Below, in pieces: positions 44,135-53,669 of a stretch of DNA of 64,000 nucleotides (the first letter of the stretch is position 1; each line of letters opens with the position of its first letter). A model generated the notes under the pieces. That model was not told the DNA's origin and ran no database searches. It saw only the letters and a list, made by a program, of their open reading frames with translations. Source of the DNA: Mycobacterium gordonae (lineage in GTDB: Bacteria > Actinomycetota > Actinomycetes > Mycobacteriales > Mycobacteriaceae); contig NZ_CP070973.1 of the NCBI RefSeq assembly GCF_017086405.1, positions 496,001 through 560,000 of the forward strand. Reading direction: 5' to 3'. Made by a program: the position numbers and the translations under genes.

Positions 44135-45358
44135 ATGGCCTTGATCGCCGAACGCCGTCGGACCCGGACCCCCGCGGACGCACTGCTGCGTTCGCTGCTC
44201 ACCACCCTGATTTTCATCGCGCCGGCGCTGATCGTACGCAGCGTCGGGCTGCACCCCGCGCCCGTGGTGTCGCTGCTCGTCTACGGCGCGGCCGTCGTCG
44301 CGGCGAGTTTCCTGCTCGCCTGGGCGGCCGAAGCGGCGCAACTCGACGTGTCCGGCGGTCTGGCGATCGCGGTCCTGGCCCTCATCGCGGTGTTGCCGGA
44401 ATACGCGGTCGACCTCTACTACGCCTACCAGTCCGGCTCGCACGCCGAGTACACCCAGTACGCCGCTGCGAATATGACCGGCTCGAACCGGTTGTTGATG
44501 GGCCTCGGCTGGCCGGTGGTGGTGCTTATTGCGCTGTGGGTGGCCCGCCGCAAGGGTAGGCCGGCGGCTGCCCTGAAGCTCGAGCGCGCCAACCGGGTGG
44601 AACTCGGGTTCCTCCTGGTCGCAGGCATCGTCGCGGTCCTGGTTCCGGCGACGGGCCGCATCCACATCACGCTGGGTGTCGCCCTGCTGGCCTGGTTCGG
44701 CTTCTATCTCTACAAGCTCAGCCGCGGCGCGGTGGTGGAACCCGAGCTGATCGGCACCGCCGCGGCGCTGGGCGCGTTGCCCGGCCGGACCCGTCGCGCG
44801 GCCGTCGTCACCCTATTCGCCGTCGCTGCCGGGGTGGTGCTGGCTTGCGCAAAACCCTTCGCGGAGAGCCTGATCGGCGCCGGCGCCGAGTTGGGCGTCG
44901 ACCGGTTCCTGCTGGTCCAGTGGCTGGCGCCGCTGGCGTCCGAGGCCCCGGAGTTCGTGATCGCGGTTATCTTCGCCAGCAGAGGCAAGGGCACCGCGGC
45001 GATCGCGACGTTGATCTCGTCGAAGGTCAACCAATGGACGCTGCTGGTGGGGTCGCTGCCGATCGCCCATCTGGCCGGCGGCGGGGGCACCGCGCTGGTG
45101 CTGGACGGCAGGCAGATCGAAGAGATGCTGCTGACCGCGACCCAGACCCTGATGGGTGTGGCCCTGATTCTGGCGCTGCGCTTCCATCGCTATACGGCCT
45201 GGGCGCTGCTGGTGCTGTTCATCGTGCAGTTCCCGATCGCCTCGCCCGAGGGCCGGCTGACGCTGAGCGGGGTGTACGGGGTGCTGGCCGTCGGCGCGGT
45301 GGTGGTGAACCGCCGGCACGTGCTGCCGACGGTGCGCGCGCCGTTCGCCGCCGCCTAG
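44135..45358 (+). CDS. cation antiporter of the CaCA (Na+/Ca2+ exchanger-like) family, probable Mn2+ exporter
   Basis: 407 residues from ATG 44135 with GAAGGA upstream; an earlier in-frame ATG (43982) lies inside the riboswitch and gives a non-membrane leader, so it is rejected. About eleven helices with the two inverted alpha repeats: alpha-1 'VLPEYAVDLYYAYQSG' with 'NMTGSNRLLMGLG', and alpha-2 'LASEAPEFVIAVIFASRGKG' with 'SSKVNQWTLLVGSLP'. The paired Glu residues and polar serines/asparagines are ion-binding positions in this superfamily. The leader is a Mn2+-type riboswitch, which suggests manganese export, with calcium or sodium as coupling ions unknown. Followed by a convergent PE_PGRS gene. 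Confidence 0.85.
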   Translation: MALIAERRRTRTPADALLRSLLTTLIFIAPALIVRSVGLHPAPVVSLLVYGAAVVAASFLLAWAAEAAQLDVSGGLAIAVLALIAVLPEYAVDLYYAYQSGSHAEYTQYAAANMTGSNRLLMGLGWPVVVLIALWVARRKGRPAAALKLERANRVELGFLLVAGIVAVLVPATGRIHITLGVALLAWFGFYLYKLSRGAVVEPELIGTAAALGALPGRTRRAAVVTLFAVAAGVVLACAKPFAESLIGAGAELGVDRFLLVQWLAPLASEAPEFVIAVIFASRGKGTAAIATLISSKVNQWTLLVGSLPIAHLAGGGGTALVLDGRQIEEMLLTATQTLMGVALILALRFHRYTAWALLVLFIVQFPIASPEGRLTLSGVYGVLAVGAVVVNRRHVLPTVRAPFAAA

Positions 45359-45431
45359 GGTCCGGTCGGTTGGGACTGGGCCGCCCGCGGTGCGACGGCG
45401 AGGCTGCCCAGGCAGAGCCGCTCGTCGCGGC

Positions 45432-48047
45432 TCACTTGGCGGGCCCGCCGGCGCCGCCGCCACCACCGGCGCCGCCGGCAGCACCGACATTGGAATTGGC
45501 GGCTGCACCGGCCGAGCCACCATGGCCGACGCTGCCCTTGCCGCCACCGCCGTCGCCGCCCGCGCCGCCGCTTCCGCCTCCGCCCCCGTTGCCGCCCCAC
45601 CTGCCGTTGCTGCCGTTGCCTCCGACACCTCCGGCCCCGCCGCCGCCGCCCAGACCGCCGTTACCGGTCACGCTTTTGCCGCCCACGCCGCCGACACCGC
45701 CTCCACCGCCGGTGCCGCCGACGCCAGCGCTGGAGCCGCCGGTGCCGCCGTTCCCGGCGGCACCCCCCGTGCCGCCGCTGACCGTGCCGGCACCGCCGGC
45801 ACCACCGTTTCCGCCCTTACCTCCTACCCCGGCCGGATCGTTGAGCGAGCTGCTCGCGGCACCGAATCCGCCCGTGCCGCCCTTACCGCCGGCAGCGCCG
45901 TTGACGCCGCTGCCGCCGTTGCCGCCGTTTCCGCCCGTCCCGCCGGCAGCCGGAGCAAAGCCGGACGACGTGCTGCCCGCGTTGCCTCCATCGCCCCCAT
46001 CGCCACCGGCATGTGCTGTGCTGCTGAGCTGGCCAGTAGCGCCGTTGGTGGAACCGACGCCGCCCTGTCCGCCCTGTCCGCTGGCCCCGGCGTTACCGCC
46101 GTCGCCGCCGATGCCGGGAACCGACTGCTGTCCGCCACCGTTGAAGCCGTCGCCGCCGCGGCCACCGTTGCCCGCTTTGCCGCCGGCCCCGCCGGTGCCG
46201 CCGTCGCCGCCGACACCCCTGATGCCGTCGTGGCCTGTGGTCGACAGCGCATGCCCGGCGGCACCGCCGGCTCCGCCGGTACCGCCCTTGCCGCCGGTCC
46301 CCCCGTTGCCGCCGTCGCCGCCGCCCTGGTTGTGGACTTGTGCGCCCAGGCCGTCGGTGCCGTCGCCTCCGGCACCACCGGTCCCACCGGTTCCGCCGGC
46401 ACCGCCATTTCCGCCGTTGCCCGCTTGGACGCCCCCGGCGCCACCGGCGCCGCCCGCACCGCCGGTTCCGCCGGCGTTACCGTCCAATCCGTTCGCACTG
46501 GGCCCGACGCCCGCGGTGCCGGCCGTGCCGAGACCGCCTTTGCCGCCGTTTCCGCCGTTTCCGCCGTTTCCGTATGAGCCGCCGGCTCCGCCGTCGCCGC
46601 CCTTCGCCCCGACTCCGGCCGGAGTCTCGGCGTCGGCGCCGGCCCCACCGGTGCCGCCGTTGCCGCTATGGGGGGTGCTGCCCGTCGCGCCGCTGGCGCC
46701 ACTGACAAACCCCGTGCCTCCCTGTCCGCCAGCGCCGCCGGCGCCGGCGTTGCCGCCGTTGCCGCCGTTGCCGCCGACGCCGTTGCTGTTCGTCCAGGTG
46801 CCGGCCGCTCCGGCGCCGCCATCACCGGCAGCGCCGCCCGCTCCGCCCGTTCCACCGGCCCCGCCGAGGCCTTGGTTGCTGGCGATGGGTCCGAGGTGGA
46901 GGGCGCTGCCCCCGGTTCCGCCTGCTCCGCCGTTACCGCCAGCCCCGCCGGCTCCACCATTGCCCCCGGTGAAGCCCGAGGCCGCCGGGGAACCTGCGCC
47001 GGCGGTGCCGATACCGTCGGCTCCGTGGCCGCCGGCACCGCCGGCTCCGCCGGCGCCGCCCGCCCCACCGTTGCCGCCGTCGCCGTAGAGAACTCCGCCG
47101 GCTCCGCCGTTCCCACCGTTCCCGCCGATTCCGCCGAAGCTACCGTTGCCGCCGTTGGCGTTGGCGTTGGAGCTGCCGGCGGCACCCGCAGCGCCGTGGC
47201 CGCCGTTTCCACCCGCGCCGCCGACGCCGATCAGTCCGGCGTGTCCGCCGTTGCCGCCGTTGCCGCCCGCGGTGCCGGCAGTGTTCGACACTCCGCCATC
47301 ACCCCCGACACCGGCGTTGCCGGAGAACAAACCACCGTTACCGCCCGCCCCGCCGTTGCCGCTGCCCGCCCCGCCGGCACCGCCGGCGCCGCCGTTGCCG
47401 ATCCAGAACGAGTTGCCGCCTGCCCCGCCGGCCCCGCCGTTGACACCGCCCGTGCCACCGGCGCCACCCTGCCCCCACAGCCAGCCGCCGGCGCCGCCGG
47501 CGCCTCCGGCCGCGCCCTTGCCGCCGACTCCGCCCGCGCCACCGTTACCCAGCAGGCCGGCCGCACCGCCGGCGCCGCCCGCCATGTCGGTGGTGCCCGC
47601 CGCGCCCCTGCCGCCGTTGCCGAACAGCAACCCACCGGCTCCGCCGGCTTGCCCCGGCGCGGTGCCGTCGGCACCGTTGCCGATCAACGGCCGCCTGAGC
47701 AGAGCCTGGCTGGGCGCGTTGATGAAGGACAGCATCTCCCGTTCGACAATCTGCAGCGGCGAGGCATTGACGGCTTCGGCCGCGCTGTACCTGCTCGCCG
47801 ACGTGGTCAGGGACCGCACGAAATCGTTGTGGAATGTCGATGCCGCGTTGCTCGCGAGTTGGTACTCCCGGGCGTGGTTGCCGAACAGCGTTGCGAGCGC
47901 CGCTGAAATCTCATCCAGACCCGCAGCGGCGATGGAGGTGGTCGGCGCCGCCGCGGCGAGACTGGCTTCACGGATCGCCGAACCGATACCGGCGAGGTCA
48001 GAGGCCGCGGCGCCCAGAATTTCCGGCGACACGTTGACAAACGACAT
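45432..48047 (-). CDS. PE_PGRS family protein
   Basis: 871 residues from ATG 48047 with GGAAGGA upstream; more N-terminal in-frame codons are intergenic. The first 95 residues are a PE domain ('[19 protein letters not shown]', then '[18 protein letters not shown]'), followed by a short linker with '[20 protein letters not shown]' (the GRPLI-type linker) and then a PGRS domain of GGAGG and GNGG repeats to the end. There is no distinct C-terminal domain. Export through ESX-5 is expected from the family. It has no counterpart at this position in H37Rv, to my knowledge. Confidence 0.93.
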   Translation of the reverse strand: MSFVNVSPEILGAAASDLAGIGSAIREASLAAAAPTTSIAAAGLDEISAALATLFGNHAREYQLASNAASTFHNDFVRSLTTSASRYSAAEAVNASPLQIVEREMLSFINAPSQALLRRPLIGNGADGTAPGQAGGAGGLLFGNGGRGAAGTTDMAGGAGGAAGLLGNGGAGGVGGKGAAGGAGGAGGWLWGQGGAGGTGGVNGGAGGAGGNSFWIGNGGAGGAGGAGSGNGGAGGNGGLFSGNAGVGGDGGVSNTAGTAGGNGGNGGHAGLIGVGGAGGNGGHGAAGAAGSSNANANGGNGSFGGIGGNGGNGGAGGVLYGDGGNGGAGGAGGAGGAGGHGADGIGTAGAGSPAASGFTGGNGGAGGAGGNGGAGGTGGSALHLGPIASNQGLGGAGGTGGAGGAAGDGGAGAAGTWTNSNGVGGNGGNGGNAGAGGAGGQGGTGFVSGASGATGSTPHSGNGGTGGAGADAETPAGVGAKGGDGGAGGSYGNGGNGGNGGKGGLGTAGTAGVGPSANGLDGNAGGTGGAGGAGGAGGVQAGNGGNGGAGGTGGTGGAGGDGTDGLGAQVHNQGGGDGGNGGTGGKGGTGGAGGAAGHALSTTGHDGIRGVGGDGGTGGAGGKAGNGGRGGDGFNGGGQQSVPGIGGDGGNAGASGQGGQGGVGSTNGATGQLSSTAHAGGDGGDGGNAGSTSSGFAPAAGGTGGNGGNGGSGVNGAAGGKGGTGGFGAASSSLNDPAGVGGKGGNGGAGGAGTVSGGTGGAAGNGGTGGSSAGVGGTGGGGGVGGVGGKSVTGNGGLGGGGGAGGVGGNGSNGRWGGNGGGGGSGGAGGDGGGGKGSVGHGGSAGAAANSNVGAAGGAGGGGGAGGPAK

Positions 48048-48395
48048 CTGGATTCCTTCCACGGTGTGGGCCGCGAGATGCGGACCCCTGCAGCATGCGG
48101 AAACTTGCATCAGGCCGTCTAGCAGAAGCTTTGAAAGCAAACTTTGCGTCTGGTAAAAGAATTTTGGGGTGGGTGCGGAGCAATCGGGTGCCGACGTCAG
48201 CGACGGTCCACCATCTGGCCGACGCCGCTGCGGCGGGAGCGTCAAAGCAGTCAAGTGTTTGTTTCGAGAAGTAGAAGCGTGGCAGGCGCTGCACCCCCTG
48301 GCCGGGGTGCGGCCGCGTCATGTCGCCGGTGCCGCGGGCCGGATCGGGGCCTGTTGCGCAACGGCCCGCAGTGCTGCCGAAGGTACAGTCGGCCA
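48048..48395. other. divergent intergenic region, PE_PGRS / fadD4
   Basis: About 350 bases between two divergent genes, holding their promoters. The left part (48100-48175) has several A/T-rich patches, unusual for this DNA and suitable for the PE_PGRS promoter. I could not assign a specific -10/-35 pair, and the small frames on the plus strand before 48396 have no coding character. No repeat or operator was seen. Confidence 0.45.
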
Positions 48396-49913
48396 ATGCA
48401 GTTTCGACAGCATGTGGGCACCGGTAAGCCCGCCGTCATCCTTCACCCGTCGGGCACGGTGGTGACCTTCGACGATCTTGAAGGCCGCGCCAACCGCCTG
48501 GCGCATTACTTCCGCGCTCGTGGTCTGCACGAGGGCGACGCCGTCGCGATCCTGATGGAGAACAACGAGCACATGCACGCGGTGATGTGGGCAGCCAGGC
48601 GTGCCGGGCTGTACTACGTGCCGATCAACACCCATCTGACGGCGCCCGAAGCGGCCTACATCATCGGCAACAGCACCGCCAAAGCCATCATCGGGTCGGC
48701 GGCGCTGGGCGGCCTGTGTGCGGAGTTGGGCAAGCATCTTCCAGGCGGCCTGCCCGAGCTGCTGCTGATCGCCGACGGGGATCTCGATGGATGGCGGCGA
48801 TACCCGGAATGTGTTGCAGACCAACCGGATACGCCTATCGTCGACGAGATCGAGGGCGACCTGTTGCAGTACTCATCGGGCACCACCGGGCGCCCGAAGG
48901 GCATCAAGCGCGAATTGCCGCATGTGCCACCGGAAGATGCGCCGGGCATGATGTCGGCGCTGGTGGGATTCTGGATGGATCCCGACTCGGTTTATCTGAG
49001 CCCGGCGCCGCTGTATCACACCGCGCCGTCGGTGTGGTCGATGACGGTGCAGGCGGCCGGTCTCACCACCGTGGTGATGGAGAAGTTCGACCCGGAGTGG
49101 ACGTTGGAGGCGATCCAGCGCTATCGGGTTACGCACGGCCAATTCGTCCCCGCCATGTTCGTGCGGATGCTCAAACTCCCGGAGGCCGTGCGTAATTCGT
49201 ATGACCTCTCCAGCCTGAAGCGAGTAATGCACGCGGCCGCGCCGTGCCCGGTGCTGATCAAGAAGCAGATGATCGAGTGGTGGGGGCCGATCGTCGATGA
49301 GTACTACGCGTCTTCGGAAGCGATCGGATCGACGTTGATCACCGCCGAGGACTGGCTGGCCCACCCGGGATCGGTGGGCAAACCGATGATGGGCGCGGTG
49401 CACATCCTGGGGCGGGACGGCAAGGAGTTGCCGCCCGGTCACCCCGGTGAGATCTACTTCGAGGGCGGTCATTCGTTCGAGTATCTCAACGACCCGTCGA
49501 AAACCGCCGCATCGCGCGACCCGCACGGCTGGATGACGGTGGGGGACATCGGCTTTCTCGACGAGGAAGGTTACCTCTACCTCACTGACCGCCGTCATCA
49601 CATGATCATCTCCGGCGGGGTGAACATCTATCCGCAGGAGGCCGAGAATTTACTGGTCACCCATCCGAAGGTGTTGGATGCGGCAGTGTTCGGTGTTCCG
49701 GACGACGAGATGGGTCAGCGGGTGATGGCGGCGGTGCAAACCGTCGACCCGGCCGACGCCACCGCGGCGTTCGCCGATGAACTGGCGAGTTGGTTGCGAG
49801 AACGTCTGTCGCACTTCAAATGTCCGCGCGAGATCGTGTTCGAGGCGGAGCTCCCGCGGACCGACACAGGCAAGCTCTACAAGAACGAGTTGATCGAGAA
49901 GTATTCGGTGTGA
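48396..49913 (+). CDS. fadD4: acyl-CoA synthetase / ligase FadD4-like
   Basis: 505 residues from ATG 48396. ANL superfamily: the P-loop-like motif 'LLQYSSGTTGRPKGIKREL' near residue 155, 'YYASSEAIGSTLI' (A5), 'GWMTVGDIGFLDEEGYLYLT' (A7) with the hinge 'DRRHHMIISGGVNIYP', and the catalytic Lys in 'ELPRTDTGKLYKNEL' near the C-terminus. It activates a fatty or other carboxylic acid by adenylation. Position before fadE3 and the MaoC gene fits fadD4 (Rv0214), though this protein is somewhat shorter than the 537 residues I recall. The following crotonase gene overlaps its stop (GTGA). Confidence 0.88.
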   Translation: MQFRQHVGTGKPAVILHPSGTVVTFDDLEGRANRLAHYFRARGLHEGDAVAILMENNEHMHAVMWAARRAGLYYVPINTHLTAPEAAYIIGNSTAKAIIGSAALGGLCAELGKHLPGGLPELLLIADGDLDGWRRYPECVADQPDTPIVDEIEGDLLQYSSGTTGRPKGIKRELPHVPPEDAPGMMSALVGFWMDPDSVYLSPAPLYHTAPSVWSMTVQAAGLTTVVMEKFDPEWTLEAIQRYRVTHGQFVPAMFVRMLKLPEAVRNSYDLSSLKRVMHAAAPCPVLIKKQMIEWWGPIVDEYYASSEAIGSTLITAEDWLAHPGSVGKPMMGAVHILGRDGKELPPGHPGEIYFEGGHSFEYLNDPSKTAASRDPHGWMTVGDIGFLDEEGYLYLTDRRHHMIISGGVNIYPQEAENLLVTHPKVLDAAVFGVPDDEMGQRVMAAVQTVDPADATAAFADELASWLRERLSHFKCPREIVFEAELPRTDTGKLYKNELIEKYSV

Positions 49914-50866
49914 CCCTGCGGGTGGTCGACCTGTCCGGCGCGCCGGAGCCTGATGCGGCCGTGCCGCCGGGTGTGATCGTCGCATTCGGCTCGCCGGATG
50001 GCTCACCCGTTAGCGAGTTCTGGCTGGAAACCGCTACCTTCACCCTCAGCGAGCGCCCCTGCGCGGATCCTCGCGTGGTCGCCGTGAAGTCCGTGCCGGA
50101 GACGCTGGCCGAGCTGACGGCGCGGTGTGACCGCTGGCCGCACGCCAGCGCGATCTGCGACGACGTGCTGCGCTGCCTGGACCCCGCCGGTGCCACCCTG
50201 GCCGGCCTGGTTACCGAATCACTGGCCTATTCCACGCTGCAGGCCGGTCCGGAGTTCGCCCGCTGGCTGTCCCAGCGCGGGCCCGCCCGGGTCGCAGGCA
50301 GCGTCAATCCCGTTGCGGTGCAGCGTGACCACGACACGCTACGGATCAGGTTCAACCGGCCGCAGCGGCACAACGCTTTCTGCAACGGGACGCGTACGGC
50401 GCTGCTGGAGGCACTGGCCGTCGCGCAACTGGATCCGTCCGTCACCGGAGTTGTGTTGAGCGGCACCGGGCCGTCGTTCTGCAGCGGGGGAGACCTCGCC
50501 GAGTTCGGCACCTTCGCCGACCCGGCCAGCGCTCATCTGGCGCGCACCCGGCACAGCCCGGCCCTGGTGCTCGACGAACTCACCGGCCGCCTCGGACCGG
50601 CGTGCTGCGCGCAGGTGCACGGGCGGGTGCTGGGCAGCGGACTGGAGATGGCCGCGTTCTGCGGACGGGTGCAGGCGGCGCCGGACTGCGTGCTCGGGCT
50701 GCCCGAACTGGGTTTGGGATTGATACCCGGTGCGGGCGGCACGGTCAGCGTGACCCGTCGCATAGGCCGTTGGCGCACCGCGTATCTCGTGCTGTCAGGT
50801 CACACCGTCGACGCGCAGACGGCGCTGGCGTGGGGCCTGGTGGACGCGATCGGTTCTGCTCAGTAA
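49910..50866 (+). CDS. enoyl-CoA hydratase/isomerase family protein with N-terminal extension
   Basis: 318 residues, GTG overlapping the fadD4 stop. Only residues 124-318 are crotonase-like: 'LRIRFNRPQRHNAF' opens the fold, 'GTGPSFCSGGDLAEFG' gives the first oxyanion segment and 'CAQVHGRVLGSGLEMAAFC' the second, followed by 'LGLPELGLGLIPGAGGT'. The protein then stops soon after 'ALAWGLVDAIG', so the C-terminal helical part of normal crotonases is missing. The first 120 residues are not recognisable to me; part looks like a degenerate crotonase-like or other small domain. Probably acts on the CoA ester made by FadD4. Confidence 0.8.
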   Translation: MTLRVVDLSGAPEPDAAVPPGVIVAFGSPDGSPVSEFWLETATFTLSERPCADPRVVAVKSVPETLAELTARCDRWPHASAICDDVLRCLDPAGATLAGLVTESLAYSTLQAGPEFARWLSQRGPARVAGSVNPVAVQRDHDTLRIRFNRPQRHNAFCNGTRTALLEALAVAQLDPSVTGVVLSGTGPSFCSGGDLAEFGTFADPASAHLARTRHSPALVLDELTGRLGPACCAQVHGRVLGSGLEMAAFCGRVQAAPDCVLGLPELGLGLIPGAGGTVSVTRRIGRWRTAYLVLSGHTVDAQTALAWGLVDAIGSAQ

Positions 50867-51246
50867 CCGGAATAGGTGGTGTACGTCGTCTGGATGTGAT
50901 TGTCGATCGACACGGCCGCCGCGATCAGCACGACGTAGAGGATGGTGCCGATCACGGCAACGACGACACCGACGATGGCGCTGATGATCGCCCACTTCTT
51001 CGCGTTGGCCGAGGCGGCCTGCGCCTCGCCGTAGCGGCCCTGTGCCCACAAGCCGGAGACCTTGGTGGAGTACACGATCGACACAATGCCGGCAGGCAGA
51101 CAGCACAGCACGGTACTCAGAATTGCCCACACCAGGTAGTTGTCCGGCTCCGGCTGCCCGCCGTAGGCCGGCTGCGCGCCGTAGCTCGGCGGCGGCTGGC
51201 CCTGCCAACCCGGGTTGGCGCCGTACGGGTCCGACGGATAACTCAT
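50860..51246 (-). CDS. CD225/dispanin family membrane protein
   Basis: 128 residues from ATG 51246. The N-terminus is rich in Pro, Gly, Tyr and Gln ('GWQGQPPPSYGAQPAYGGQP'), followed by two membrane helices of the CD225 domain: 'NYLVWAILSTVLCCLPAGI' with the typical double Cys and 'VYSTKVSGLWAQGRY', then 'AKKWAIISAIVGVVVAVIG'. The family includes eukaryotic IFITM proteins; bacterial members are of unknown function and often carry such tails. It stands between the crotonase fusion and fadE3, overlapping the former convergently by seven bases. Confidence 0.88.
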   Translation of the reverse strand: MSYPSDPYGANPGWQGQPPPSYGAQPAYGGQPEPDNYLVWAILSTVLCCLPAGIVSIVYSTKVSGLWAQGRYGEAQAASANAKKWAIISAIVGVVVAVIGTILYVVLIAAAVSIDNHIQTTYTTYSGY

Positions 51247-51356
51247 GGCCGCTGCCTTCCCTTGGGTCGCCACTTTGCTGGTGCCTCGCGGCGAAGTCAG
51301 GCAAATATAGCGCACCCGAGGGCGCGCGGGCAGTCCGAAACTTGCCCGCATTGCCG

Positions 51357-52517
51357 TCAGATTCCGCCGCGCGACACCAACTGTGCGGCGATGACGTTGC
51401 GCTGGATCTCGTTGGTGCCCTCGCCGACGATCATCAGTGGCGCGTCGCGGAAATACCGTTCCACGTCGTACTCGGTGGAGTAGCCGTAGCCACCGTGGAT
51501 CCGTACCGCGTTCAACGCGATTTCCATGGCCACCTCCGAGGCGAACAGCTTGGCCATGCCGGCCTCCATGTCGCACCGGTCGCCGCTGTCGTAACGCTGC
51601 GCGGCATAGCGGGTGAGCTGGCGGGCTGCGGTGAGTTTCGTTGCCATGTCGGCCAAGTAGTGCCCCACGGCCTGGTGCTTCCAGATCGGCTGTCCGAAAC
51701 TTTCGCGCTGCTGAGCGTAGTCCAGCGCGTCCGCCAACGCCGCGGTGGCCACGCCGAGCGCACGGGCGGCCACCTGAATCCGGCCGGTCTCCAGTCCTTT
51801 CATCATCTGCGAAAATCCCTCACCCGTAACGCCTCCCAGCACGGCCGAAGTCGGAACCCGGAAGTCGTCGAACGACAGCTCGCATGATTCGACGCCCTTG
51901 TAGCCGAGCTTGGGCAGGTCGCGTGACACCGTCAGGCCCGGCCCGTGCTCGACCAGCAGCACCGAGATGCCCTTGTGTCGGGGTGTCGCGTTCGGGTCGG
52001 TCTTGGCCAGCAGCGCGATCAGCCCGGAGCGGCGCGCGTTGCTGATCCAGGTCTTGGATCCGTTGACCGCCAACGTATCTGGGTCCGACGCGGGCAGCGC
52101 GGTGGTGGTCATGTTCTGCAGATCGGATCCGCCGCCGGGTTCGGTGAGCGCCATCGTGGCACGCAGTTCGCCGGTGGCCATGGGCGGCAGGTACTTTCGC
52201 TTCTGCTCGGGAGTGCCGAACAGCGTCAGCAACTTGGCGACGACGGTGTGCCCGCCCATCGCGCCGGCCAGGCTCATCCAGCCGCGTGCGAGTTCCTGGG
52301 TCACCTCCACGTAGCACGGCATCGACACCGGCGAGCCGCCGTACTCCTCGTCGATCGCCAGGCCGTAGATGCCGATGCGCTTCATCTGCTCGATCCACGC
52401 CTCGGGATAGGTGTTGGCGTGCTCGACCTCGCGCACGGTGGGTCGCACATCGCGATCGACGAACGCCCGCACGGTGGCCACCAGCATCGCTTCGTCCTCG
52501 TTGAGTTCAGTGCTCAC
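51357..52517 (-). CDS. fadE3: acyl-CoA dehydrogenase FadE3
   Basis: 386 residues. Standard acyl-CoA dehydrogenase with N-terminal helical, middle beta ('MALTEPGGGSDLQNMTT', then 'WISNARRSG') and C-terminal helical domains ('GLETGRIQVAARALGVATA', 'QAVGHYLADMATKL'). The catalytic Glu is expected in 'RIHGGYGYSTEYDVERYFRD', where the family pattern has the Gly-rich turn and the YxxE-like stretch. FAD-dependent introduction of the alpha-beta double bond in beta-oxidation. It opens divergently from the MaoC-like gene, so the two share a 130-base promoter region, as Rv0215c and Rv0216 do. Confidence 0.92.
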   Translation of the reverse strand: MSTELNEDEAMLVATVRAFVDRDVRPTVREVEHANTYPEAWIEQMKRIGIYGLAIDEEYGGSPVSMPCYVEVTQELARGWMSLAGAMGGHTVVAKLLTLFGTPEQKRKYLPPMATGELRATMALTEPGGGSDLQNMTTTALPASDPDTLAVNGSKTWISNARRSGLIALLAKTDPNATPRHKGISVLLVEHGPGLTVSRDLPKLGYKGVESCELSFDDFRVPTSAVLGGVTGEGFSQMMKGLETGRIQVAARALGVATAALADALDYAQQRESFGQPIWKHQAVGHYLADMATKLTAARQLTRYAAQRYDSGDRCDMEAGMAKLFASEVAMEIALNAVRIHGGYGYSTEYDVERYFRDAPLMIVGEGTNEIQRNVIAAQLVSRGGI

Positions 52518-52647
52518 CGGACTCCTTCACCTTTATCGGCCGAGGGTGAAGCGGGCGACGTCGAACCGGCGTGTCACGTCGTCGTATTCACTTTCGGCGA
52601 GGTGCGTGTTTGACCCTCGATGAGACAGCCTGCCAGCATGGCATTCC

Positions 52648-53655
52648 GTGACTGACGGGTATACGGCGGTGCGTGTGGGCGGGCCCTACTTCGACGACCT
52701 GGCCGTGGGGCAGGTGTTCGACTGGGCGCCTTCGGTCACCCTGTCTCCCGGCCTGGCCGCGGCCCATCAGGCGATCATCGGAGACCGGCTGCGGTTGGCG
52801 CTGGACGCCGATCTGTGTGCCGCCGTGACGGGTGCGCCGGCCGCGCTGGCGCACCCGGGGCTGGTGTGCGACGTGGCGATCGGGCAGTCGACGCTGGCCA
52901 CCCAGCGCGTCAAAGCCAACCTGTTCTACCGCGGGCTGACGTTCCACCGGTACCCGCTGATCGGCGACACCCTTTACACCCGCACCGAAGTCGTGGGTCT
53001 GCGCGCCAACACCGCCAAGCCGGGGCGCGCGCCCACCGGGATGGCCGCGCTGCGCATGACGACAATCGACCAGGCCGATCGGTTGGTGCTGGACTTCTAC
53101 CGCTGCGCGATGCTGCCGGTGAGCCCAGCTGGGATCGTGCGACCCGACCACGGCGATGACCTGTCGGCCTTCCAGGCCGCGCCTCCAGCGGTGGACCCCA
53201 CCGAAACATGGGACGGTGAGGCCTTCCGCCGCAAGGTGCCTGGCCCGCACTTCGACCCCGGTCGGGCGGGTGCGGTGTTACACAGCACCGGCGATGTCGT
53301 CACCAGCGCCCCCGAGCTTGCCCGCCTCACCTTGAACATCGCTGCCACCCATCATGATTCGCGGGTGGGCGGGCAGCGGCTGGTGTACGGGGGGCACACC
53401 ATCGGACTGGCGTTCGCGCAGGCCAACCGGCTGCTGCCCAACCTGGCCACGGTGCTGGGCTGGGAATCCTGCGATCACACCGCACCGGTGTACGAGGGCG
53501 ACACGTTGTACAGCGAGGTGCACGTCGAGCGGGCCACCCAGAACTCCAATGCGGGAGTGCTGGGCGTGCGGTCGCTGGTTTACGCCGCCAGCGACTCTGC
53601 CGACGTGCCGGACCGGCAGGTGCTGGACTGGCGCTACCGCGCGCTGCAGTTCTAG
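52648..53655 (+). CDS. MaoC-like double hotdog (R)-hydratase (Rv0216-like)
   Basis: 335 residues from GTG 52648. Two hotdog domains: the N-terminal one covers about 1-165 ('GGPYFDDLAVGQVFDWAPSV', with 'LFYRGLTFHRYPLIGDTLYT'), the C-terminal one about 180-335 ('HHDSRVGGQRLVYGGHTIGL' followed by AFAQANR). The latter resembles the hydratase-type motif with the Asp-His pair of MaoC folds. Structures of Rv0216 showed such a fold but with unclear enzymology. It likely acts on enoyl-CoAs. Convergent with the large PE_PGRS gene. Confidence 0.86.
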   Translation: MTDGYTAVRVGGPYFDDLAVGQVFDWAPSVTLSPGLAAAHQAIIGDRLRLALDADLCAAVTGAPAALAHPGLVCDVAIGQSTLATQRVKANLFYRGLTFHRYPLIGDTLYTRTEVVGLRANTAKPGRAPTGMAALRMTTIDQADRLVLDFYRCAMLPVSPAGIVRPDHGDDLSAFQAAPPAVDPTETWDGEAFRRKVPGPHFDPGRAGAVLHSTGDVVTSAPELARLTLNIAATHHDSRVGGQRLVYGGHTIGLAFAQANRLLPNLATVLGWESCDHTAPVYEGDTLYSEVHVERATQNSNAGVLGVRSLVYAASDSADVPDRQVLDWRYRALQF

Positions 53656-53669
53656 ACCCGCCGGGCCGG

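Noticed and set aside
44845-47088. Long plus-strand open frame, Pro/Ala-rich, opposite the first PE_PGRS gene
   Set aside because: It is the complement of GGC-rich PGRS codons, giving poly-Pro/Ala text without any domain; the minus-strand gene has a PE domain and a ribosome site.
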